This document shows positions 24,454 through 32,624 of a stretch of DNA of 40,224 nucleotides, piece after piece; position 1 is the stretch's first letter; every line of letters starts with the position of its first letter. Origin of the DNA: CAZDQL01 sp964507325. GTDB taxonomy: Bacteria; Planctomycetota; UBA1135; GCA-002686595. A program made the translations under genes and the position numbers. The stretch is taken from NCBI GenBank assembly GCA_964507325.1, contig CAZDQL010000062.1, positions 1 to 40,224 on the forward strand. Direction: 5' to 3'. Under the pieces are notes generated by a model that did not search any database, was not told where the DNA came from, and was given only the letters and a program-made list of their open reading frames with translations.

Positions 24454-26088
24454 TCAGCGCGCCTGCACGGGGACGCAGGTCTCCCTGAGCCAGATGGCGG
24501 CGCCGTCACACCAGCTCTCCCAGAGCCGGGCGATCTCCTCCTGGCCCGCCTGACGCGCGACCTGTACGCGCAGCTCGCGCTCGATCTCGTTGGCCTCCAG
24601 GTAGCGCTCGAGGTCTCCCTCTTGAGGATCGGCCAAGGCCAACAACGCGGCCATCACCGCCACACAACTGCGCCGCAGCTCCTCGGGGTCGAGCACGTCC
24701 ATGCGGTCCAGGCTGGTGTGGTAGGTGAAGTCGGTGAAGTGCCACACCAGGACCCCCGGGATCCCGCGCTCGAGGTAGACGTCGTGGTCGCTGCCCCCCT
24801 CCCATGGATGCTCGGAGGTGGTCCACCCCCCCACGTGACGGGACACGTCGACCAGCGCCGTGCGCATGACGACGTTCAGACCGTGGGGCTTGAGGTCCTC
24901 CGCCAGGACCTCGCCCGCTCCCCAGGGGGTGTGCTCGTCAGGGGGCAGGGGATGCACGGCACCCGGGTCGGGAGCGCGCTCCAGGAGCGCGATCGCCCCG
25001 GTCTTCTCCCGGGAGGCACCCAGCATGTCGGCGGAGAGCCCGGCGATCACCCTGCGCGGGTTGTTACGCATGTACACCCGCGACTGACGCATCTCGTCGC
25101 CCCACACGAAGCAGACCGTCCTCGCGGGCCAGTCCATCTCTCCCGCCAGCAGGGCCTTGGCCAACAGCACCGCCGCCTCGGTGGTCCCCCCGATGCCGCT
25201 GCCGTTGTCCTCCGCTCCCGGCTCCTGGGCGTGACTGACCATGGTGACGATCTCGTCCGGTCGCTTGGATCCCACCACCTCGGCCACCAAGCTGCGAATG
25301 TGCCGGCCACCGAAGTACACCTCGGCGGTGTAGGCCAGCCAGGCATCCCCCTCCTCGGCGGCCTCCTGGATCCGGTTCCTCACCCGCGGAGAGATGTGGG
25401 CGATCGGAAGCGAGGTGCCCTTGGGCGCTTTGCCGAGGAGGATCGCGTCCTGGTGGCGCCCCTGGCCGGTCGGGTCGACGGTGAAGGGGTAGAGCCAGGA
25501 AGAGAGCACGGCCACCGCACCACGCTTCTCCGCCCGCCGCAGGAGGCTCGAGGACAGTCGCGATTCGGTGACGAGGATCGTGCCGGGGGCCACCTCCGCC
25601 AGTTCGAGCACGGGCACCCCCTCCACGTCCGCCGGCGGGCAGTTGATCGGCAGCATCGTGCGCGCGACGTCGGAGGGGTGGGAGAAGGCGTGCAGAACCT
25701 CCGGGGGGGTCCTGCCGACGCGCAGGATCAGGCTGGCGCTGCGGGGCTTCCACACCCCCTGTTCGAGGATGTCGGTCTGGAACTCGAAGCGCAGCAGCGG
25801 ATTGCTCTTGAACCCCGCCGCCTTGAGCCGCTCCGCGATGCGCTCCAGGGTGGCGTCGAAGTCCTCGTCCCCCGGCGCCCGGAAGCCCTGGTCCGCCGCC
25901 TCGATGTCCACCATCGCCGCGGCGGAGTCGAAGCGCTCGTAGACCGCCTTCACGTGACGGGCTGGCCCCTCCTTGCCCCTGGGAACCACGGGTCCGTTGT
26001 GGACGCGCGTGTCCTCGGGAACCGAGGGGGTGTCCTGGGCGACGGCGAGGGCGGGTAGCAGGAAGAGCAGAGGCAGGGGGAGACGCAT
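24454..26088 (-). CDS. Secreted M28-family metallopeptidase (aminopeptidase-like)
   Basis: The 544-residue protein starts with a signal peptide (MRLPLPLLFLLPALAVAQ). The zinc-peptidase core includes His286 (MVSHAQEPGAEDNGSG), the bridging Asp294, the Glu332 region (VWGDEM), an Asp in GLSADMLG, and His457 near the end of the core (WHFTDFTYHTSLDRMD). The usual H-x-D around the first ligand reads H-A-Q here, so one supporting Asp is missing while the metal ligands appear kept. The enzyme would remove amino acids from external peptides. An inserted region before the core resembles a protease-associated domain. The ATG at 26088 gives the signal peptide; the frame upstream runs into the GTPase gene. 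Confidence 0.82.
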   Translation of the reverse strand: MRLPLPLLFLLPALAVAQDTPSVPEDTRVHNGPVVPRGKEGPARHVKAVYERFDSAAAMVDIEAADQGFRAPGDEDFDATLERIAERLKAAGFKSNPLLRFEFQTDILEQGVWKPRSASLILRVGRTPPEVLHAFSHPSDVARTMLPINCPPADVEGVPVLELAEVAPGTILVTESRLSSSLLRRAEKRGAVAVLSSWLYPFTVDPTGQGRHQDAILLGKAPKGTSLPIAHISPRVRNRIQEAAEEGDAWLAYTAEVYFGGRHIRSLVAEVVGSKRPDEIVTMVSHAQEPGAEDNGSGIGGTTEAAVLLAKALLAGEMDWPARTVCFVWGDEMRQSRVYMRNNPRRVIAGLSADMLGASREKTGAIALLERAPDPGAVHPLPPDEHTPWGAGEVLAEDLKPHGLNVVMRTALVDVSRHVGGWTTSEHPWEGGSDHDVYLERGIPGVLVWHFTDFTYHTSLDRMDVLDPEELRRSCVAVMAALLALADPQEGDLERYLEANEIERELRVQVARQAGQEEIARLWESWCDGAAIWLRETCVPVQAR

Positions 26089-26133
26089 GGTGGACCAGGG
26101 CGCCCGCCGACCCCGGCGAGCGCCGTTGCTCTC

Positions 26134-26139
26134 ATTATC
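26134..26139 (-). promoter_or_regulatory. Extended -10 promoter element overlapping the GTPase stop codon
   Basis: On the minus strand the sequence reads TGG-GATAAT, an extended -10 matching five of six bases of TATAAT. Its TAA is the stop codon of the upstream GTPase gene. It is 45 bases before the M28 peptidase ATG and probably drives that gene. No -35 was recognised. Confidence 0.45.
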
Positions 26140-27928
26140 CCACCGAACCAGTCGCGAGGCCATCAGGAGGCTCTTGGGGAGTCCCCTCGCCCCCGGGGAC
26201 CCCGATCAGACGCCCACTCCAACGCTCCTCCAGGCGCATCAGGCGTCCCAAGGCGTCGCGCCGCCGCTGCACCCTCTCCCCCACCTCCCGCGCCAATCCC
26301 TCCGTCGAGCCCTCGAGGGCGCTCGCGGTGAAGGCCCGCACGGCGTCCAGCAGGCCACGGGCACGCCCCGTGAGCAGGGCGCGCACGGCGCTGCGGGCCA
26401 CGAAGAGCCAGGCGAACAGCAGCAGCGCCGCACTCAAGAGGAAGTCGAAGCTGGCGTAGTTCCCCGAGAAGAAACCGATCGCGACCCGCGCCACGACCCA
26501 CGCGCCGAGCAGGTAGACGGGCAGGTCGATCGTCAGGCGCAGGGGCAGGGAGGCGGCGCCCTGGGCCACGGCCGGCAGATCGCGCTCCAGCAGGCGCGAC
26601 CAGGCCTCGTCCGCGGCGGCGGTGGCGCGCAGGCCGAGCTCCTCCGCTGCGGGCACGCCGAGGAATTCGGCACGACCGCCCAGGGCGTTCGCGGCCAGGC
26701 GCGCCTCACCCAGCTCCGCGCGCCAGGAGGCTTCCAGCTCGATCGGTCCCGGCAGGAGGCCGGCCGCGTCGCGCAGCCCCCGCTCGCGGATCCCCGCCCC
26801 CAGCTTGTCGGCGGCGATCGCCCCCGCGGCCGCTCCGGCGGCGAGCACGGGGTTGCGGCGCGCCAGCATGGCACCCGCCCCGAGTCCCAGGGCGGAGAGC
26901 CCGCCCGCCCGCAGGGCGCGTCCACCCGGTCCCCCCCAGTGCCTGGCGGTCTCGCTCCAGAGCATCGCGGCCAGGTCCGCTCGGCGCAGGGCCAGGCGTT
27001 CGTCGAGGGCGGTCTCCAGGCGCCGGCGCCAACCGGCGAGTCCCCGCTCGAGCGCCTGCTCCAGAGAGTCGAAGCCGGCGGTCAGCCCGCCTTGCGCGAG
27101 CTCGCGGAAGTGCTCGCCGATGCGAGCGGCGGTGCCCAGGGCGTTGAGCCGGCGCACCCGGCCGAGGCGTCCCCCGGCCACCAGGTCGCGCAGGGTGGAG
27201 GTGAGGGCCATCCAGGAGGGGTCACCGTCGTCCTGCTTGGCGGTACGCGCGCTGACGGAGAGCACGGGGGCGTCCGGGGCGCCCCAGCGCTCACTCGCCA
27301 GGGTGCGCAGTTGCTCCAGGAGCTCCGCTCCTGCCGCGGCGGTCAGCTCGTCCGCGCGGTTGAGGACGAAGAGCATTCCCCGGCGACCGGCGAAGGCGTC
27401 GACGAAGACCACCGAAGCCAGCTCGGCGATCGACTGGCGATGCGCCACCACCACCAGCACGTCGGAGCGCGCCGCCAGGGCCGCCACCACCTCGCGGTGT
27501 TCGGTGGCCACGCTGTTCACGTCGGGGGCGTCGACCAGGATCTGGCCGCGCCAGGGTCCTCCCCCCTCGGGGTCGTAGTCGACCACCGTCGGCGCCTCCC
27601 CCGGGAGCCCCGCCAGCAGCTCGCGCAGGTCCGCGTCCCGCGGCCGGTAGACGACCGCCGACGAGGTGGTGGGCCGCTCCTGGCCCTCGACCGCGACGGC
27701 GCGTCCCACCAGGGCGTTCAGCAGGGTCGACTTGCCCGCGCCGGTGGCCCCCACCAGGGTGATCACAGCGGCCTCGCTCACGCGCTCGATCTGCCGGTCG
27801 AGGTCGACGACGAGCTCCTCCACTTCGCTGGCCCGCTCCCGCACCGGGAGCAGGTCCCCCAGGCTCTCGAGGTCCGTCTCCAGCTCCGCGCGCAGGGCGC
27901 CCAGCCGGCGCCTCACATCCCTTTCCAT
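26135..27928 (-). CDS. Membrane-associated dynamin-like GTPase A
   Basis: The 597-residue protein has a complete GTPase domain: G1 GATGAGKS (60-67), switch-I Thr in RPTTSS, G3 DAPD (133-136, instead of DxxG), G4 NRAD (190-193) and G5 SVSA. Long helices follow, then a Gly/Ala-rich segment (about 345-375) and two membrane helices at about 475-530 (LPVYLLGAWVVARVAIGFF, FDFLLSAALLLFAWLFVA). This matches bacterial dynamin-like or YfjP-type GTPases acting on membranes. A strong GGAGG ribosome binding site precedes the ATG, inside the end of the upstream partner gene (16-base overlap). The two products are likely to work together. Confidence 0.82.
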   Translation of the reverse strand: MERDVRRRLGALRAELETDLESLGDLLPVRERASEVEELVVDLDRQIERVSEAAVITLVGATGAGKSTLLNALVGRAVAVEGQERPTTSSAVVYRPRDADLRELLAGLPGEAPTVVDYDPEGGGPWRGQILVDAPDVNSVATEHREVVAALAARSDVLVVVAHRQSIAELASVVFVDAFAGRRGMLFVLNRADELTAAAGAELLEQLRTLASERWGAPDAPVLSVSARTAKQDDGDPSWMALTSTLRDLVAGGRLGRVRRLNALGTAARIGEHFRELAQGGLTAGFDSLEQALERGLAGWRRRLETALDERLALRRADLAAMLWSETARHWGGPGGRALRAGGLSALGLGAGAMLARRNPVLAAGAAAGAIAADKLGAGIRERGLRDAAGLLPGPIELEASWRAELGEARLAANALGGRAEFLGVPAAEELGLRATAAADEAWSRLLERDLPAVAQGAASLPLRLTIDLPVYLLGAWVVARVAIGFFSGNYASFDFLLSAALLLFAWLFVARSAVRALLTGRARGLLDAVRAFTASALEGSTEGLAREVGERVQRRRDALGRLMRLEERWSGRLIGVPGGEGTPQEPPDGLATGSVG

Positions 27929-29721
27929 GGAACCTCCTCGATGCAGCGTGAGAGCTCCGGGGCGATCTCACCCAATTCCCTGGCCCGGCGCTCCAGGCGC
28001 GGGGCCGCAGTCTCCAGCGCCGCGGCCAGGGCCGCTTCCGCCAGCCGCAAACCCCGCATCCGCGTCCAGCGCTCCCGCGCTCGCCAGGCCACGCCCGAGC
28101 CCAGGAGCTTGGAGAGGCGCTCCGCCAAGAGCGTGGAGAGCGCCCCCGCTCCCCCGACCGCCACGTCCACCCCCAGCCCCCCCGTCTTGACGATCACCAC
28201 CCCCGCCGCCACCGCGGGGACCAGGTGCAGGGCGTCGACGGCGAGCTGGAAGAACCACTCGTTGCCACGTTCCACCAACTGGGCCTCGATCAGCTCTTCA
28301 CAGGTCGCCTGGAAGGCGCGCAGCGCCTCGGGATCGTCGGCCAGGGTGGCGCGCAAGGTGCGCCCGGCGGAGACGAGGCAGTCGGGCGCGAGGTCGGCTG
28401 CCAGGCGCGCGGCGGACTCCGGGTCGACCTCTTCCAGGGCGGGGCTGGGCAGCTCCCGGGCCAGCGCCTCGAAGAAGACGGGCCAGGCGGACTCGAGGGC
28501 CTCCCGCTCGAGCTCGACCAGCTTCGAGTCCTTCCCGCGCACCGGCTCCGGCGGTGCGCCCCGGATGCGAGCCACCCCTCGCTCGAGCACGCTGCGCGCG
28601 CGCCTGAGGGCCCCGCGCAGGCCGCGCTGAATCAGGGTCGGGCGCCGGTCGAGCACCGCGCGGAAGGCCTGCAGGAAGGGCCCCATCGGCATCGCGGCCG
28701 AGGCGACCTCCTCACCCAGGCGCCGGGCGTGGTCGCGCCCCCGCTCCAGGATGTCCGCGGCGAGCGCGCGCTCCTCTTCGGCCCCGCGCGAGAGGACCTC
28801 GAGCTCGTCGCGCAACTGACCCAGGCTGGCCGCCAGGGCACGCCCCTTCAGCTCACCGGCGCGGGGCAGGTCCAGCAGCCACTCGGTGAGCGCCGCCCCC
28901 GCCCTCGGCGCGGCCTCGCCCACCGCCCCCGCCAGGGCGCGCGGCACCAGGGGGTTGCGCTCCTCGGCGACCGCCAGGTCGAAGGGGGCGGCGAAGGTCG
29001 CCAAAGGGGCCATCCCCACGTCGCTCCCCAACTTGGCGGCGTGAGCCGCGGTCACGTCGGGTGCCAGCGACTCGTTGTAGACCAGGAGCCAGGGGCGCCC
29101 GTGGGCCAACCACCCTTGCAGGAACTCCACCACCTCGCGGTTCTGGTAGGTGTGGCGCGTCACCACCACCAGGGCCAGGTCCGCCACCCTGAGCAGCGCC
29201 TCCGCCGCGTGACGGTTGGTGGTGCGGATCGAGTCGAAGTCGGGGGTGTCGACCAGGAGCACGCCGTCGGCGAGCGCCTCCGTCGCGACCAGGAGCAAGT
29301 GCGCGGCCTCGCTCCCCGGCTCGGTGGCCAACGCCACCCCTTCGGATCCCGCGCTGACGCGCGCCACGGGAAAGCGCGCCAGGGTCGGCTCCCCTTCGAG
29401 CCGCTCCAGGAGCTCGGGGTGGGCAGCCCCGATCAGGCGGCGCGTCGCGCCGCCGGTGGGCCGTGAGGGGGAGAGGCGCTCCCCCACCAGCGCGTTGAAG
29501 AGAGCCGACTTGCCCGCGTTGTTCGGTCCGACGATCCCCACCACCAGGTGCGTCGATCCTCCGGCGGTGCGAGGCAACAGGTCCCGGTCGAGCCGATCGA
29601 TGCAGGCCGCGGCCGCACTCGCCAGCGGACCCGTCTCACCTGGACGCAGCGCGCGGTCGAGGAGTCGCCGCAGCTCCCGCAACGAGACGGGGAGTCGGCT
29701 GTCGGCGGGCGGAGCGTCCAT
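27913..29721 (-). CDS. Membrane-associated dynamin-like GTPase B with altered guanine-recognition motif
   Basis: The 602-residue partner of GTPase A has G1 GPNNAGKS (65-72), G3 DTPD (158-161) and, at the G4 position, YNESL instead of N/TKxD, so the Asp that selects guanine is missing. Helical regions follow, with a hydrophobic stretch near 495-530 (LHLVPAVAAGVVIV) that may insert in the membrane. The start at 29721 is chosen over 29733 because TAGAAT, a good -10, ends 10 bases before 29721 and overlaps the alternative ATG. Both GTPases share the unusual DxPD G3, suggesting an old duplication. Confidence 0.8.
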   Translation of the reverse strand: MDAPPADSRLPVSLRELRRLLDRALRPGETGPLASAAAACIDRLDRDLLPRTAGGSTHLVVGIVGPNNAGKSALFNALVGERLSPSRPTGGATRRLIGAAHPELLERLEGEPTLARFPVARVSAGSEGVALATEPGSEAAHLLLVATEALADGVLLVDTPDFDSIRTTNRHAAEALLRVADLALVVVTRHTYQNREVVEFLQGWLAHGRPWLLVYNESLAPDVTAAHAAKLGSDVGMAPLATFAAPFDLAVAEERNPLVPRALAGAVGEAAPRAGAALTEWLLDLPRAGELKGRALAASLGQLRDELEVLSRGAEEERALAADILERGRDHARRLGEEVASAAMPMGPFLQAFRAVLDRRPTLIQRGLRGALRRARSVLERGVARIRGAPPEPVRGKDSKLVELEREALESAWPVFFEALARELPSPALEEVDPESAARLAADLAPDCLVSAGRTLRATLADDPEALRAFQATCEELIEAQLVERGNEWFFQLAVDALHLVPAVAAGVVIVKTGGLGVDVAVGGAGALSTLLAERLSKLLGSGVAWRARERWTRMRGLRLAEAALAAALETAAPRLERRARELGEIAPELSRCIEEVPWKGM

Positions 29722-29731
29722 CGCGTGGGGC

Positions 29732-29737
29732 ATTCTA
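29732..29737 (-). promoter_or_regulatory. -10 hexamer TAGAAT of the GTPase operon
   Basis: TAGAAT (five of six bases of TATAAT) on the minus strand lies 10 bases before the chosen GTPase B start codon and would produce a leaderless or nearly leaderless message. Confidence 0.5.
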
Positions 29738-29787
29738 GTGCTGGGGAGGGTCCGTCCGGGAATTGGGATTCTCTCGGCCTGCGTTTC

Positions 29788-29833
29788 GGAAGGAGATCGT
29801 CGGTTTGACCTCCTTCCAGCCCCCTGCTAGCTT
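29788..29833 (+). promoter_or_regulatory. RRM gene promoter with an inverted repeat bracketing the -35
   Basis: TTGACC (29805-29810) and TAGCTT (29828-29833) are 17 bases apart, and the second ends 10 bases before the ATG of the RRM gene. The perfect inverted repeat GGAAGGAG (29788-29795) / CTCCTTCC (29810-29817) flanks the -35. It could be a repressor operator, or a hairpin if transcription begins farther upstream. Confidence 0.5.
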
Positions 29834-29843
29834 CGTCTGTGCG

Positions 29844-30098
29844 ATGAAGGCGACCCTGTACGTCGGCAATCTGGCGGCTTCGACCACCGAGGAGGAGCTG
29901 CGCGAGACCTTCCGAGCGAAGGGACAGCGGCTGAAGAAGGTGCGCATCATGCGCGACGAGATCACCGGCCAACCGCGCGGCTTCGCCTTCGTGGAGCTCG
30001 ACAACAAGCACGCCGCGGCCACCGCCGCGGAGGCGCTGGACGGGACCCGACTCTCCGGCCGTCCCCTGTCGGTAGCCCTGGCCCAGTCGGGGGACTGA
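29844..30098 (+). CDS. RRM-domain RNA-binding protein
   Basis: This 84-residue protein is a single RNA recognition motif with almost no tail. RNP2 is LYVGNL (5-10) and RNP1 is RGFAFVEL (45-52), with the aromatic residues that stack on RNA in place (Tyr6, Phe47, Phe49). Small RRM proteins of this kind occur in Cyanobacteria, Planctomycetes and some Proteobacteria, and bind RNA, often with cold or stress response. The start at 29844 begins the RRM fold directly; an in-frame extension upstream runs through the promoter. It is divergent from the GTPase operon and converges on ispA, 17 bases apart. Confidence 0.92.
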   Translation: MKATLYVGNLAASTTEEELRETFRAKGQRLKKVRIMRDEITGQPRGFAFVELDNKHAAATAAEALDGTRLSGRPLSVALAQSGD

Positions 30099-30115
30099 GC
30101 CCCCGCGGACCCTCC

Positions 30116-30997
30116 TCAAGCCCTGCGCGAGAGGAAGCGCTCCACCATCGCCTCCAGGAGGTCGCGCAGCGCTCCCGGCGCCGCGTCGAGCTGGGCGCGG
30201 GCGCTGTCGGCGTGACGCTCCGCGCTGCGACGGGCGCCCTCCACTCCGAGGGCGTCGACCAAGCTCGCTCGACCGCGCGCGGCGTCCTTGCCCGGGGTCT
30301 TGCCCAAGGTGGGCGCATCCCCGGTGGTGTCCAGCACGTCGTCCACCGCCTGGAAGCACAGCCCCAGGGCCTCTCCGTAGCGGCGCAGTGCGGCGCGCTC
30401 CGTCGCCGCGGCGTCGGCGACCACGGCCCCCATCTCGACCGCCGCGGCGATCAGGGCCCCCGTCTTGGCGGCGTGGATGTCGCGCACCGCCGCCTCGCCC
30501 GCGCCCGCCTCCGTCGAGACGTCGAGGGACTGCCCCCCCACCATCCCCGCGGGCCCCGCGGCCCGGGCCAGGATGGCGACCAACTCCGCCGCCCGCGAAC
30601 CGCCGCGTCGGGCGAGCCACTCGAAGGCCAGGGCCTGCAACCCGTCCCCGACCAGCACCGCCTCCGCCTCTCCGTAGACCCGGTGGCAGGTCGCGCGCCC
30701 GCGGCGCAGGTCGTCGTCGTCCATCGAGGGCAGGTCGTCGTGCACCAGGCTGTAGGTGTGCACCATCTCGACCGCCACCGCCGGGGCGGCGGCGAGCGCT
30801 TCGCCGGCGCCCAGATGCTCCGCCGCGAGCCGCACCAGCGCCGGGCGCAGGCGCTTGCCCGGTCCGAAGAGCGCGTAGCGCAGCGCTTCGGCGTGCCGCT
30901 CGGGTCCCAGCTCGAGCTCCTCCACGGCCTCGACGAGCCTGACCTCGGTCCAGGCGCGGGCCTCCTCGAGCCAGACGTCGAGGCCCGGCGAGGTCAT
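30116..30997 (-). CDS. ispA: Farnesyl/geranylgeranyl diphosphate synthase
   Basis: The 293-residue polyprenyl synthetase has the first Asp-rich motif DDLPSMDDDDLRRG (from Asp87, with the two-residue insertion typical of bacterial IspA) and the second motif D219-D-V-L-D223 followed by GKTPGKD. Substrate-binding GPGKRLRP lies at 45-52. It condenses IPP with allylic diphosphates to FPP, possibly GGPP, supplying undecaprenyl carriers and quinones. The start overlaps the xseB stop (ATGA), the same xseB-ispA order as in E. coli; dxs does not follow. Confidence 0.95.
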   Translation of the reverse strand: MTSPGLDVWLEEARAWTEVRLVEAVEELELGPERHAEALRYALFGPGKRLRPALVRLAAEHLGAGEALAAAPAVAVEMVHTYSLVHDDLPSMDDDDLRRGRATCHRVYGEAEAVLVGDGLQALAFEWLARRGGSRAAELVAILARAAGPAGMVGGQSLDVSTEAGAGEAAVRDIHAAKTGALIAAAVEMGAVVADAAATERAALRRYGEALGLCFQAVDDVLDTTGDAPTLGKTPGKDAARGRASLVDALGVEGARRSAERHADSARAQLDAAPGALRDLLEAMVERFLSRRA

Positions 30998-31284
30998 GCG
31001 CCGGAGTCCCCCTCGGGGTGATCCGGCTCTGCGCTCGGGGGACGCAGGCTGGCCTCCGCGTCGCGGGAGAGCTCCTCCACCCTCTGCTCGTAGCGGCCCA
31101 GGAGCGCGCGACACCCCGCCAGCAGCTCAACCCCCTCCTCGAAGCGCTCGAGGGCGGATTCCAGACCGAGCCCCCCCTCTTCGAGGCTGCCCACGATCTC
31201 CTCCAGCCGCGCCAGGCGCTGGTCGAAGCCCAACTCCTCGGAGTCGTCGCAGGGGGGATCGGGCTCGGGATCGGCGCAGGGCAT
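30994..31284 (-). CDS. xseB: Exodeoxyribonuclease VII small subunit
   Basis: The 96-residue acidic helical protein contains the family core LARLEEIVGSLEEGGLGLESAL followed by ERFEEGVELLAGCRALL and EQRVEEL. The core is of normal size, with acidic tails on both sides. It joins XseA in the nuclease that degrades single-stranded DNA to oligonucleotides; xseA is not in the window. Coupled to ispA by a 4-base overlap. The ATG is preceded by TACAAT at 7 bases and no Shine-Dalgarno. Confidence 0.93.
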   Translation of the reverse strand: MPCADPEPDPPCDDSEELGFDQRLARLEEIVGSLEEGGLGLESALERFEEGVELLAGCRALLGRYEQRVEELSRDAEASLRPPSAEPDHPEGDSGA

Positions 31285-31291
31285 CGACGGA

Positions 31292-31297
31292 ATTGTA
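31292..31297 (-). promoter_or_regulatory. -10 hexamer TACAAT 7 bases before xseB
   Basis: On the minus strand TACAAT (five of six consensus bases) is followed by seven bases and the xseB ATG. This is one of the clearest leaderless-type promoters in the window. Confidence 0.6.
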
Positions 31298-31340
31298 GCG
31301 ACGCGCGCCGATCCGCGTCACGGCCGGGGGGCGCGGGGCG

Positions 31341-31751
31341 TCAGCCGCCCCACTCGAAGCGCAGGGGCATCTCCACGCGCCCTCCGAGGGTGGCGTGCAC
31401 GGGGCAGGAGTGCGCCGCCTTCTCGAGGATGGCGCGGCTCTTGGCGTCCCACTCCCCCGGCAGTCGGAGCAGCACCTCGAGCTCCCCGATGCGCCGCCCG
31501 GGGTCGGCCACCATCTTCTTCTCGACCGTGGCCGAGGCGCCCTCGAGGGACCAGCCGTGCCGTTCCGCGACGATCCCCAGGATCGTCAGGATGCAGCTGG
31601 CGAGCCCCGTGGCCACCAGGTCGGTGGGCGAGAAGGTCTCTCCCTTGCCGTGGTTGTCCGTGGGGGCATCGGTGATGAGGCTCGTGCCGGAGGGCCCGTG
31701 GGTGGCACGGGTGCGCAGGGCGCCCTGGTATTCGACGTGGATCTGGACCAT
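31341..31751 (-). CDS. OsmC-family peroxiredoxin
   Basis: The 136-residue protein has the two catalytic cysteines of the OsmC/Ohr family, Cys53 (GLASCILTIL) and Cys116 (AHSCPVHATL), plus the SPTDLVATG entry loop. Such enzymes reduce organic hydroperoxides using thiols. The sequence is of the YhfA/OsmC-like branch rather than clear Ohr. It is divergent from the SDR gene; a TACCCT lies 7 bases before the ATG. Confidence 0.9.
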   Translation of the reverse strand: MVQIHVEYQGALRTRATHGPSGTSLITDAPTDNHGKGETFSPTDLVATGLASCILTILGIVAERHGWSLEGASATVEKKMVADPGRRIGELEVLLRLPGEWDAKSRAILEKAAHSCPVHATLGGRVEMPLRFEWGG

Positions 31752-31758
31752 CGGCGCA

Positions 31759-31817
31759 AGGGTAGCCGCTGGTGGGGGATGTGGGCCACTGGAGCGTCCC
31801 CGCCGCCACGCTACCCT
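31759..31817. promoter_or_regulatory. Mirror-image leaderless promoters of osmC-like and SDR genes
   Basis: TACCCT occurs on the minus strand at 31759-31764, 7 bases before the OsmC ATG, and on the plus strand at 31812-31817, 7 bases before the SDR ATG. The two form the inverted repeat GGGTAGC (31760-31766) / GCTACCC (31810-31816) across the divergent region. No -35 was recognised on either side. Confidence 0.5.
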
Positions 31818-31824
31818 GGGAGGC

Positions 31825-32580
31825 ATGCAAGCCCTCAAAGACCGTCGCGCACTCGTCACGGGAGCTTCCGCCGGCATCGGCGCCGCCACGGCCCGAGCCC
31901 TGGCAACGGCGGGTGCCGAGCTGACCCTGGCCGCACGGCGGCGTGACCGCCTGGAGGCGCTGGCCGCGGAGCTGGGGGGCGCCCGGGTCCTGGAGATCGA
32001 CGTGCGCGACGCCGCGGCGGTGGCCCAGGCCCTCGAGTCGGAGGTGTTCGACGTGGTGCTCGCCAACGCGGGTCTGGCCCTCGGCACCGCCAGCCTGGCG
32101 GAGGGCGATCCAGAGGAGTGGGCGCAGGTCATCGACACCAACCTCAAGGGGGTCCTGCACGTGGTGCGGGCCGTGCTCCCCGGGATGCTGGCCCGGGGCC
32201 GGGGGGATCTGGTGCTGCTCGGCAGCGTGGCGGGGCGCCAGGTGTACCCCGGCGGCAACGTCTACAACGCCAGCAAGTTCGGCGTGCACGCCCTCTACCA
32301 GGCCCTGCGCCTCGACGCGGCGGGCAGCGGGGTGCGCTTCACCACCGTCGATCCGGGGATGGTGGAGTCGGAGTTCAGCCTGGTGCGCTTCCAGGGCGAC
32401 CGCGACCGCGCCCAGGCGGTCTACGACGGCATGACGCCGCTGGCGCCCGAGGACGTGGCGGACGCGGTCCTCTACGCCGTCACGCGCCCTCCCCACGTGA
32501 ACGTGGGTGAGATCGTGTTGTGGCCCACCGACCAAGCGAGCACCCGGGACGTGCGCCGCGACTCCCCACAGCTGGGGTAA
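31825..32580 (+). CDS. Short-chain dehydrogenase/reductase (SDR), YdfG-like
   Basis: The 251-residue classical SDR has the cofactor motif TGASAGIG (12-19), NAG (81-83), Asn106, catalytic Ser134, and Tyr147-x3-Lys151 (YNASK). Arg residues after the second strand (AARRRDR) favour NADP(H). The end EIVLWPTDQAS resembles the YdfG group, which oxidises 3-hydroxy acids such as serine or reduces malonic semialdehyde; the exact substrate is uncertain. The ATG at 31825 follows TACCCT by 7 bases. Confidence 0.9.
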   Translation: MQALKDRRALVTGASAGIGAATARALATAGAELTLAARRRDRLEALAAELGGARVLEIDVRDAAAVAQALESEVFDVVLANAGLALGTASLAEGDPEEWAQVIDTNLKGVLHVVRAVLPGMLARGRGDLVLLGSVAGRQVYPGGNVYNASKFGVHALYQALRLDAAGSGVRFTTVDPGMVESEFSLVRFQGDRDRAQAVYDGMTPLAPEDVADAVLYAVTRPPHVNVGEIVLWPTDQASTRDVRRDSPQLG

Positions 32581-32607
32581 CTCACCCCTGGCGGCAGGGA
32601 GCCGATC

Positions 32608-32624
32608 GGGCGAGAATCTCGCCC
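32608..32624 (+). promoter_or_regulatory. 17-base near-perfect palindrome in the S1-protein leader
   Basis: GGGCGAGA-A-TCTCGCCC is an 8-bp inverted repeat with a single central base. It ends 21 bases before the ATG of the S1-domain gene. Its position suits an operator or an RNA-level control site. Confidence 0.4.

Noticed and set aside
23317..26058. 913-codon plus-strand open frame
   Set aside because: Antisense to the channel and M28 peptidase genes, which have clear motifs. The translated sequence has no domain-like features.
25973..28630. 885-codon plus-strand open frame
   Set aside because: Antisense to the GTPase genes and composed of Gln/Arg/Gly-rich shadow sequence.
29722..29733. Upstream ATG for GTPase B
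   Set aside because: This ATG overlaps the TAGAAT -10 hexamer; the next ATG, four codons later, has the promoter at a sensible distance. The difference is four residues and remains untested.
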